Source: an uncultured Clostridia bacterium
GTDB lineage: Bacteria > Bacillota > Clostridia > Oscillospirales > Acutalibacteraceae
Direction: 5' to 3'
DNA: 5,048 nucleotides
NCBI GenBank assembly: GCA_945227095.1
Contig: CALYOC010000068.1
Location: 1-5,048 of the forward strand
Shown: one piece after another, positions 1 to 5,048 of the stretch
How positions within the stretch are numbered: the stretch's first letter is position 1
How the letters are laid out: the number at the start of each line of letters is the position of its first letter
Position numbers and translations under genes: made by a program
The notes under the pieces: generated by a model
What the model saw: only the letters and a program-made list of their open reading frames with translations
Told to the model about the DNA's origin: nothing
Database searches by the model: none

Positions 1-1011
1 TGCGATGAGGAACGCCTAAGAGAGCCGTCGGCGATGGAGCACCGTCGTATACAGTTAAAGGACGAGATACACTTTTGGTGTGCCGTACAGTATTTTTTCT
101 TTTTCCAGTGGGGAAATTTGAAAAAATATGCCAATGAGCGTGGAATTGAGATAATCGGAGATATGCCGATTTATGTTTCGGAGGACTCTGCGGACATTTG
201 GGCAAATCCCGATATGTTTGAGGTTGACGAGCAGGGCAGACCGATAAGCGTTGCCGGTTGTCCGCCCGACGCGTTCTCTGCCACAGGTCAGCTTTGGGGA
301 AATCCGCTTTACGATTGGAAATATCATAAGGACAATGATTTTGAATGGTGGATAAGGCGTATTCGCCACGCTTCAAATATATATGATGTAGTCAGAATAG
401 ACCATTTCCGCGCCTTTGCGGGCTTTTATGCGATTCCGGCGGGCGACGATACCGCCGCCGGCGGAGAATGGAGAACGGGACCCGGAATTGAATTTATCGA
501 CGCGGTAAAACGTGCGGTTCCGGAGGCAAAAATAATAGCGGAGGATTTGGGATTTTTAACCCCCGATGTCTATCAGCTTTTGCAGGACAGCGGCTTTCCG
601 GGTATGAAGGTGCTGCAATTTGCATTTGACTCTCGCGAGGAGAGCGATTATTTGCCGCACAATTATAATCGTAATTGCGTCTGTTACACAGGCACGCACG
701 ACAACAGCACGACGGAGGGCTGGCGCGAGCTTGCCGCTGAGGAGGATGTGGCTTTTGCCAAGGAGTATTTGGGAGTTGAGGACGATAACGACTTGACCTA
801 TGCCTTTATCAGAGCGGCTATGTCGAGCGTCAGTGATGTGGCAATTGAGCCCATTCAGGATTGGTTGAGGCTTGACAACAGCGCCCGTATCAACACTCCG
901 TCAACCTTGGGAGGAAATTGGAGTTTCAGAGTGCGCGGGGATATGCTCGGCGAGCAGCTCGCCCGCGTAATATACAGATATACTAAAATTTACGGAAGAC
1001 TGACATACTGA
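1..1011 (+). CDS. malQ: 4-alpha-glucanotransferase (amylomaltase, GH77), C-terminal part, 5' end outside window
   Basis: Cytoplasmic enzyme that transfers segments of alpha-1,4-glucan between maltooligosaccharides. The frame is open from base 1, and the 11 codons before the first ATG (position 34) already match the family (a stretch reading LREP followed by the helix that leads to FWCAVQYFFFFQW). The ATG at 34 is therefore internal and not the start. About 336 residues are present against roughly 500 for a full enzyme, so about a third is missing upstream. Family motifs, numbered from Met-34: GDMPIYV (42-48), DSADIWANP (51-59), PPDAFSATGQLWGNPLY (77-93), VVRIDHFRAF with the nucleophile Asp at 123 (bases 400-402), IIAEDLGFLTPDV with the acid/base Glu at 170 (541-543), YTGTHDNSTTEGW with the third catalytic Asp at 223 (700-702), and the C-terminal INTPSTLGGNWSFR. 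All three catalytic acids are intact, so the enzyme should be active if its N-terminus is. It ends with TGA; I see no terminator behind it, so read-through into the transporter genes is possible. Confidence 0.95.
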   Translation, partial: CDEERLREPSAMEHRRIQLKDEIHFWCAVQYFFFFQWGNLKKYANERGIEIIGDMPIYVSEDSADIWANPDMFEVDEQGRPISVAGCPPDAFSATGQLWGNPLYDWKYHKDNDFEWWIRRIRHASNIYDVVRIDHFRAFAGFYAIPAGDDTAAGGEWRTGPGIEFIDAVKRAVPEAKIIAEDLGFLTPDVYQLLQDSGFPGMKVLQFAFDSREESDYLPHNYNRNCVCYTGTHDNSTTEGWRELAAEEDVAFAKEYLGVEDDNDLTYAFIRAAMSSVSDVAIEPIQDWLRLDNSARINTPSTLGGNWSFRVRGDMLGEQLARVIYRYTKIYGRLTY

Positions 1012-1141
1012 ATTTGATTATATAGGTTTTTTGAATTGCCGAACTTCGGGGGTCGGAACAGGGAAAACCCGGTCTGCACGTGGGAGAACCCGAGAGTAGG
1101 TAATGATGAAAATATATAAAAATATTTAGGAGGAACTTCTG
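1012..1141 (+). promoter_or_regulatory. Leader region of the binding-protein gene, with a foldable GC-rich element and AT-rich ribosome-binding segment
   Basis: Gap between malQ and the binding-protein gene. The first part (1012-1037) is AT-rich. I found TTG-type hexamers (1014-1019 and 1031-1036) but no partner -10 box at normal spacing, so no promoter is called. The middle (1039-1097) is GC-rich and can fold: ACTTCGGG (1043-1050) can pair with CCCGA-AGT (1089-1097, with one bulged G at 1094), enclosing a small GGG-AAAA-CCC hairpin (1061-1070). A near copy, GGGAGAACCC, lies at 1082-1091, but it shares bases with the outer stem, so the two folds compete. The last part (1098-1127) is AT-rich and probably unstructured before the Shine-Dalgarno site. 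No run of U follows the GC-rich part, so it is not a standard terminator. It does not match a riboswitch class I can name. Confidence 0.4.
1128..1134 (+). promoter_or_regulatory. Ribosome binding site of the sugar-binding protein gene
   Basis: AGGAGGA, a near-full match to the anti-Shine-Dalgarno sequence, lies 7 bases before the ATG at 1142. It fixes that start and suggests strong translation, as expected for an abundant binding lipoprotein. Confidence 0.85.
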
Positions 1142-2506
1142 ATGAAAATTTTAAAAAAAGTTGCAGCGGCGGCGATAGCGGCGTCACTTGCATTCACCCT
1201 TTGCGCGTGCAGCAGTTCCGGGGGTAATGCCAAGGAGGGCTCCGTTTACTGGCTCAATTTTAAGCCGGAGATAGCCGCGCAGGTCAAAAAGGCGGCTCAG
1301 TCGTTTACCGAGCAGACGGGAATATCGTGTACGGTCAAAACGGCGGCGAGCGGCGAGTATGAACAAACTCTGACGAGTGAGATGGCGAAGGATAACGCGC
1401 CTACCTTATTCAATGTCAACGGCCCGGTGGGGCTGAAGAATTGGCAGGATTATTGTTATGACCTCACCGAGAGTGAATTGTACGAGAACCTGTCGGACAA
1501 AAGTCTGGCGTTAAAGGGCTCGGACGGTGCGGTTTACGGCGTACCGAACACCGTTGAGGCGTATGGAATTATTTATAACAACGCCATAATGAATAAGTAT
1601 TTTTCTTCCGAGAAGAAAAAGACGAAGTATTCGTCGGTAAGTGAGATAAATAACTTCACCGCTCTTGAAGAAGTGGTTGAAGATATGACGGCGATGAAAG
1701 ATTATTTGGGGATTAAAGGTGTATTTGCCAATACATCAATGAGTGCGGGAAATCAGTGGAGATGGCAGACTCATTTGGCAAATATGCCTTTTTATTATGA
1801 GTTCAAACAGGAAAATCCTCAGCAGAGCACGGTTTTGACGGGGCTCAAATCCGCGCAGGTGAAGTTTTCCTATGCGGACAGCTTTAAGAATATCTTTGAC
1901 TTGTATATCAACAATTCGACAACACAACCCAAACTGCTCGGTTCAAAGAGCGTGGATGACTCAATGGCGGAATTTGCCTTAGGTCAATGCGCTATGGTGC
2001 AAAACGGAAACTGGGCTTGGGGACAGATTTCCGGGGTAAAGGGAAACACGGTCAAGAAGGAGGATGTCGCCTTTATGCCTATTTACACGGGCATAGAGGG
2101 CGAGGAGAGCCAGGGTATATGTATCGGAACGGAAAACTATTTTGCGGTCAACAATTCTGCCGATGAGGACGATATTGCGGCGACTATGGAGTTTTTAAAC
2201 TGGCTGTTCAACAGCGAAACAGGTAAGAAATATGTAGTCAATGAATTTGGCTTTATTGCACCGTTTAAAACATTTTCGGAAAAAGAATCTCCGGCAGACC
2301 CTCTTGCAAAGAGTGCGCTCGATTGGATGAATCGCGAGGGAGTTAGCTCGGTTGAGTGGACGTTTGCCTGCTTCCCGTCCGAAACTTTTAAGGATGATTT
2401 CGGCGGTGCGCTGCTCAAATATGTTCAGGGACAGAGCGATTGGGATTCGGTGGTTAAAGCCGTAAAGGACTCTTGGGCGAAGCAGTATAAGCTTGTCAAC
2501 GGATGA
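1142..2506 (+). CDS. Extracellular sugar-binding lipoprotein of an ABC transporter (MalE/MsmE-like, SBP family 1)
   Basis: Captures oligosaccharide at the cell surface and hands it to the membrane permeases. The 454-residue product starts with a lipoprotein signal peptide: a basic n-region (MKILKK), a hydrophobic Ala/Leu-rich core (residues 7-20) and a lipobox LCAC ending at Cys23, the predicted lipidated residue, followed by a Ser/Gly linker. The mature part looks like a two-lobed family 1 solute-binding protein. The best mark is AEFALGQCAMVQNGNWAW (residues 276-293), matching the family pattern of small-residue, G-x-x-AM and G-x-W. Aromatic clusters such as NQWRWQ (204-209) and NWAW (290-293) are plausible sugar-stacking sites. 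Length is slightly above the common 400-430 residues. malQ upstream and MalF/MalG-type permeases downstream point to maltodextrin, but specificity cannot be read from sequence alone. The start is supported by AGGAGG at 1128-1133. The gene ends with TGA, 107 bases before the first permease gene. Confidence 0.92.
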   Translation: MKILKKVAAAAIAASLAFTLCACSSSGGNAKEGSVYWLNFKPEIAAQVKKAAQSFTEQTGISCTVKTAASGEYEQTLTSEMAKDNAPTLFNVNGPVGLKNWQDYCYDLTESELYENLSDKSLALKGSDGAVYGVPNTVEAYGIIYNNAIMNKYFSSEKKKTKYSSVSEINNFTALEEVVEDMTAMKDYLGIKGVFANTSMSAGNQWRWQTHLANMPFYYEFKQENPQQSTVLTGLKSAQVKFSYADSFKNIFDLYINNSTTQPKLLGSKSVDDSMAEFALGQCAMVQNGNWAWGQISGVKGNTVKKEDVAFMPIYTGIEGEESQGICIGTENYFAVNNSADEDDIAATMEFLNWLFNSETGKKYVVNEFGFIAPFKTFSEKESPADPLAKSALDWMNREGVSSVEWTFACFPSETFKDDFGGALLKYVQGQSDWDSVVKAVKDSWAKQYKLVNG

Positions 2507-2543
2507 CCGGACACAGCGGGTTAAATGATGATTGAAAGCGAAG

Positions 2544-2570
2544 CGGGCCGCAGTGAATTACTGCGGCCCG
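2544..2570 (+). promoter_or_regulatory. Perfect hairpin between binding-protein and permease genes (probable mRNA 3'-end stabiliser or partial terminator)
   Basis: Arms CGGGCCGCAGT (2544-2554) and ACTGCGGCCCG (2560-2570) are exact reverse complements, giving an 11-bp GC-rich stem with a 5-base loop GAATT. The bases after it (ACGGATAATAAATCG) hold no U-run, so a full rho-independent terminator is unlikely. In many sugar ABC operons, such as E. coli malE-malF, secondary structure at this place protects or ends the binding-protein message and lowers permease expression. The same role is inferred here from position. Confidence 0.65.
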
Positions 2571-2600
2571 ACGGATAATAAATCGTCCCGACCTGCAAGT

Positions 2601-2606
2601 AGGAGG
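2601..2606 (+). promoter_or_regulatory. Ribosome binding site of the first permease gene
   Basis: AGGAGG lies 7 bases before the ATG at 2614, within an A-rich spacer. It selects this start over the out-of-frame ATG at 2532. Confidence 0.85.
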
Positions 2607-2613
2607 AAAAAAT

Positions 2614-3456
2614 ATGCAAAAATCTTTAAAAAAGTATTTTCCTGTCTTTGCATTGCCCACCGTAGCGGCGTTTTGCGTTTCGTTTCTCATTCCGTTTGTA
2701 ATGGGACTTTACCTGTCCTTTTGCAAATTCACAACAATTAAAAAGGTCAGCTTCGTGGGTATAAAAAATTTCGTTGCAATCTTCGCCGATGAAGGTTTTT
2801 TAAACGCACTTTGGTTTACGGTAAAATTCACGGTCGTATCGGTTATTACGATAAATGTTTTGGCTTTTGTGCTCGCGTATATTCTGACTCGAGGACTCAA
2901 AGGTACGAATCTTTTCAGGACAACCTTTTTCACCCCGAATCTTATCGGAGGAATAGTGCTCGGCTACATTTGGCAGATAATAATAAACGGAGTTTTGAAA
3001 TATTTTGATGTCACAATAACATACAGCGCAAAATATGGCTTTTGGGGCCTTGTCATACTTATGAATTGGCAGCTTATCGGCTATATGATGATTATATATA
3101 TCGCAGGAATACAGAACATTCCCAAGGACTTGATAGACTCGGCGGCGGTGGACGGAGCCGGCAGGCTTAAAACGCTGACGAATGTGACTATCCCTATGGT
3201 TATGCCCTCGGTGACAATCTGTCTGTTTTTGACGCTTACAAATTCGTTTAAGCTCTTTGACCAGAACTACGCGCTCACGGACGGCGCGCCCAACGGAGAA
3301 ACACAAATGCTGGCGCTGAATATCTTTAAGTCCTTTTACAACACCTCCGGCTCGAAGGGGACGGGACAGGCGAAGGCGGTTATATTCTTTTTGATAGTGG
3401 GAGTAATTGCGTTTATTCAGCTTGTCGCCACTCGTAACAAGGAGGTGGAGAACTGA
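2614..3456 (+). CDS. Sugar ABC transporter permease, MalF/UgpA type
   Basis: First inner-membrane subunit of the carbohydrate uptake system. At 280 residues it has the compact form common in Gram-positive bacteria and lacks the large periplasmic insertion of E. coli MalF. About six hydrophobic segments are visible, near residues 11-35, 68-92, 105-125, 142-166, 195-216 and 254-273. The region between the fourth and fifth carries the EAA-type ATPase-docking loop, reading DLIDSAAVDGAGRLKTLTNV then TIPMVMP (residues 172-198). In it the usual EAA is SAA, and the following D-G-A and I-P-M-x-x-P positions are kept. GLYLSF (31-36) and FVGIKNF (47-53) are typical of the N-terminal region of these permeases. 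The gene ends in TGA overlapping the next ATG (TGATG), so the two permeases are probably translationally coupled and made in equal amounts. Sugar specificity is not readable here; maltodextrin is inferred from malQ. Confidence 0.93.
   Translation: MQKSLKKYFPVFALPTVAAFCVSFLIPFVMGLYLSFCKFTTIKKVSFVGIKNFVAIFADEGFLNALWFTVKFTVVSVITINVLAFVLAYILTRGLKGTNLFRTTFFTPNLIGGIVLGYIWQIIINGVLKYFDVTITYSAKYGFWGLVILMNWQLIGYMMIIYIAGIQNIPKDLIDSAAVDGAGRLKTLTNVTIPMVMPSVTICLFLTLTNSFKLFDQNYALTDGAPNGETQMLALNIFKSFYNTSGSKGTGQAKAVIFFLIVGVIAFIQLVATRNKEVEN
3439..3448 (+). promoter_or_regulatory. Ribosome binding site of the second permease gene, inside the end of the first
   Basis: AAGGAGGTGG contains an essentially complete anti-Shine-Dalgarno match and lies 7 bases before the ATG at 3456, within the last codons of the upstream permease. 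With the TGATG stop-start overlap it fixes the start of the second permease, including its unusual N-terminal hydrophobic segment. Confidence 0.85.
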
Positions 3457-4373
3457 TGAATATATCCGCTTGGGCGGCAGCGGCTGTTGCCGTTGCCGCA
3501 GGTGTGGCGGTCATAGTTGTTCTGCGGCTTATCTCGAAGCGATTTAAGGCGGCGCGAAACGGCATTTTGTATGTGGTTTTGAGCGCGGTTGCCGTAGTAT
3601 TTTTGGCGCCTGTTGCGATAATTCTTTTAAATTCGTTTAAGAACAAGTTGTATATTCTCGACAATCCGTTCAGCCTGCCTGATTCTACTACATGGACAGG
3701 GCTTGATAACTATATTGAGGGAGTCGGCAAAACCGGCTTTTTGTCCGCCGTCGGCTGGTCGTTTTTTATAACGATAGTGTCAGTTGGAGTGATAGTTCTC
3801 TGCACCTCGATGTGCGCTTGGTATATCACAAGGGTGAAGAACAGATTTAACAGCTTTTTGTACTATTTATTTGTCTTTTCGATGATTGTACCGTTTCAAA
3901 TGGTGATGTTTACAATGAGCTATCTTGCAAGCAAACTGCACCTGAGCAATCCCTATGGAATTGTCTTTATTTACCTCGGTTTCGGAGCGGGATTGAGCGT
4001 GTTTATGTTTTCGGGATTTGTCAAATCAATACCCGTTGATATTGAGGAAGCGGCGATGATTGACGGCTGCAGTCCGATCCAGACATATTTCAGAGTTGTT
4101 TTCCCGATTTTGAGGCCGACGGCGGTAACGGTTGCCATACTCAATGCAATGTGGATATGGAACGATTATCTGCTTCCGAGCCTTATCTTGGATACGACAA
4201 AATACAGGACAATACCAATAGCCGTACAAATGTTGCGCGGTTCATACGGAGCCGTGGATTGGGGACATATGATGGCTATGATTATTCTCGCCATTGTGCC
4301 GATTATAGTGTTTTATCTGACTTGTCAGAAATATATTATCGAGGGCGTTGTCGCCGGAGCGGTCAAGGGTTAA
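3456..4373 (+). CDS. Sugar ABC transporter permease, MalG/UgpE type, with extra N-terminal membrane segment
   Basis: Second inner-membrane subunit, pairing with the upstream MalF-type permease. The 305-residue product carries the docking loop DIEEAAMIDGCSPIQTYF then VVFPILRP (residues 195-221), with the classic EEAA and D-G. Further MalG-family marks are LLNSFK (57-62), MIVPFQMVMF (143-152), WIWNDYLLPSLIL (233-245) and the C-terminus KYIIEGVVAGAVKG (292-305), which matches the conserved tail of these permeases. Typical MalG-like subunits have about 275-280 residues and six segments. This one has an extra Ala/Val-rich hydrophobic stretch at about residues 5-26 followed by a basic patch (SKRFKAAR) before the usual first segment (38-58), so seven segments are likely. 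The start is well supported by the full Shine-Dalgarno site and the 1-base overlap with the previous gene. The ATPase gene follows after 21 bases. Confidence 0.94.
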   Translation: MNISAWAAAAVAVAAGVAVIVVLRLISKRFKAARNGILYVVLSAVAVVFLAPVAIILLNSFKNKLYILDNPFSLPDSTTWTGLDNYIEGVGKTGFLSAVGWSFFITIVSVGVIVLCTSMCAWYITRVKNRFNSFLYYLFVFSMIVPFQMVMFTMSYLASKLHLSNPYGIVFIYLGFGAGLSVFMFSGFVKSIPVDIEEAAMIDGCSPIQTYFRVVFPILRPTAVTVAILNAMWIWNDYLLPSLILDTTKYRTIPIAVQMLRGSYGAVDWGHMMAMIILAIVPIIVFYLTCQKYIIEGVVAGAVKG

Positions 4374-4383
4374 TGATTCTGAT

Positions 4384-4388
4384 AGGAG
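4384..4388 (+). promoter_or_regulatory. Ribosome binding site of the ATPase gene
   Basis: AGGAG (part of TAGGAG) lies 6 bases before the ATG at 4395, in the 21-base gap after the second permease. It is weaker than the other sites in the operon. Confidence 0.75.
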
Positions 4389-4394
4389 TAGAAT

Positions 4395-4916
4395 ATGGCA
4401 AGTATTAAATTAAAAGGTGTTTTTAAGACCTATCCCGGCGGCGTAACCGCCGTTCACGACTTCAATCTTGATATCGAGGACAGGGAGTTTGTGATTTTTG
4501 TCGGCCCGTCCGGCTGCGGAAAGTCCACAACTTTGAGAATGATTGCGGGACTTGAGGAAATTTCCGAGGGTGAGATATATATTGACAATGTGCTTGTCAA
4601 CGACATTTCGCCCAAGGACAGGAATATCGCGATGGTTTTTCAGACATATGCGCTTTATCCGCACAAAACGGTGTATAAAAATATGAGCTTTTCGCTCGAA
4701 CTGCAAAAACTGCCGAAGGAAGAAATCGACCGCAGGGTAAGACAGGCGGCGCAGGCGCTCGACATCACCGAGTATCTCTCGCGCAAGCCCAAGGCTCTTT
4801 CGGGAGGTCAGCGTCAGCGAGTGGCTCTCGGCAGAGCCATGGTGAGAAATCCGAGCGTGGTTTTGCTCGATGAGCCGCTTTCCAATCTGGACGCAAAGCT
4901 GCGTTCCGGGATGTGA
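4395..4916 (+). CDS. Sugar ABC transporter ATP-binding protein (MsmX/MsmK/UgpC type), cut short by an in-frame TGA
   Basis: Cytoplasmic ATPase expected to drive the two permeases. The open part gives 173 residues: Walker [10 protein letters not shown] (37-45), Q-loop Gln83 in [10 protein letters not shown], signature LSGGQ (135-139), Walker B VVLLDEP (155-161) and D-loop SNLD (163-166). It then stops at TGA 4914-4916, where relatives normally carry an arginine (pattern KLR-x-x-M-R-x-x-I). The family is usually about 360-380 residues. The shortened product lacks the switch histidine and the whole C-terminal regulatory (OB-fold/TOBE-like) domain, so it should not work as a transporter ATPase. 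CGA to TGA is a single C-to-T change. TGA ends three other genes here (malQ, the binding protein and the first permease), so recoding of TGA is unlikely. Either this is a real nonsense mutation or a sequencing/assembly error. The start is supported by AGGAG at 4384 and by MASIKLKGV, a usual family N-terminus. Confidence 0.85.
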   Translation: MASIKLKGVFKTYPGGVTAVHDFNLDIEDREFVIFVGPSGCGKSTTLRMIAGLEEISEGEIYIDNVLVNDISPKDRNIAMVFQTYALYPHKTVYKNMSFSLELQKLPKEEIDRRVRQAAQALDITEYLSRKPKALSGGQRQRVALGRAMVRNPSVVLLDEPLSNLDAKLRSGM

Positions 4917-5048
4917 GCGCAGATAAAAAAGCTTCACAATCGCTTGCAGGCGACCTTTGTCTATGTCACGCACGACCAGACGGAGGCTATGACAATGGGT
5001 GACCGAATCGTCGTTATGAAGGACTGCTTTATTCAGCAGGTTGACACA
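4917..5048 (+). pseudogene. In-frame continuation of the interrupted ABC ATPase, running off the window
   Basis: Directly after the TGA, the same frame reads [20 protein letters not shown], then [16 protein letters not shown], then CFIQQVDT. This is the normal family sequence with the H-loop histidine at bases 4971-4973. No base has been gained or lost, so the interruption is a point nonsense change, not a frameshift. No Shine-Dalgarno plus start is visible that would let this part be translated on its own. The rest of the C-terminal domain lies beyond the window. Confidence 0.8.

Noticed and set aside
1014..1042. Promoter with TTGATT as the -35 box
   Set aside because: No -10-like hexamer occurs at 16-18 bases spacing (the bases there are TGCCGA), so a promoter cannot be supported.
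1041..1100. Resemblance of the leader (ACAGGGAAAACCCGGT and nearby) to part of a cobalamin riboswitch
   Set aside because: Only a short G/C-rich stretch resembles it. The conserved box with CCGCNACUG is absent, and the downstream gene is a sugar-binding protein, not a B12-related gene.
2532..2540. TTGAAAGCG, the left half of a CcpA catabolite-control (cre) site
   Set aside because: The second half (AAGCGGG) does not match the needed dyad, so a working cre site is not supported.
2532..2741. Small + strand frame of 69 codons overlapping the start of the first permease gene
   Set aside because: It has no good ribosome binding site, crosses the hairpin, and overlaps the permease in another frame with no recognisable protein features.
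2800..3306. Minus-strand open frame (168 codons) opposite the first permease
   Set aside because: Antisense shadow of a real permease gene, rich in residues typical of reversed coding sequence and without a ribosome binding site that I can see.
4914..4916. TGA read as an amino acid (recoded genetic code or selenocysteine)
   Set aside because: TGA serves as the normal stop of three other genes in the window. The site matches an Arg position, not Trp, Gly or Cys, and no selenocysteine insertion element is evident.
4410..4973. Long minus-strand open frame (187 codons) opposite the ATPase
   Set aside because: It is the antisense shadow of a clearly conserved ATPase and has no recognisable domain or start signal.

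Overview
The window is an ordinary carbohydrate-utilisation locus, most likely maltodextrin or another alpha-glucan, from a low-to-mid-GC Gram-positive bacterium. A Clostridia-type Bacillota, such as a gut Oscillospirales or Lachnospirales relative, is my best guess. The basis is strong AGGAGG-type Shine-Dalgarno sites before every complete gene, a lipoprotein-anchored binding protein of the Gram-positive type, and protein similarity as I recognise it by eye. I cannot name a genus.

Layout, all on the + strand: (1) positions 1-1011 hold the C-terminal two thirds of a GH77 4-alpha-glucanotransferase (malQ), whose start lies outside the window. (2) A 130-base gap follows, with a GC-rich, foldable, internally repeated stretch and then an AT-rich Shine-Dalgarno region. 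(3) Positions 1142-2506 encode a lipoprotein sugar-binding protein of the MalE/MsmE kind. (4) A 107-base gap carries a perfect 11-bp hairpin without a U-run. (5) Positions 2614-3456 encode a MalF-type permease. (6) Positions 3456-4373 encode a MalG-type permease, overlapping the previous gene by one base. (7) From 4395 to the window end is an MsmX/MsmK/UgpC-type ABC ATPase whose frame is interrupted by an in-frame TGA at 4914-4916. The recognisable ATPase sequence continues in the same frame to the window edge.

How it fits together: the lipoprotein would capture oligosaccharide outside the cell, the two permeases form the membrane channel, the ATPase dimer powers uptake, and the cytoplasmic glucanotransferase re-shuffles the imported alpha-1,4-glucans. 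The hairpin between the binding-protein gene and the first permease gene fits the usual need for more binding protein than permease.

I found no clear novel system. The points most worth checking are the nonsense codon in the ATPase, the structured and repeated leader before the binding-protein gene, and the hairpin between the binding-protein and permease genes. No tRNA, rRNA, CRISPR, mobile element or convincing promoter was seen.
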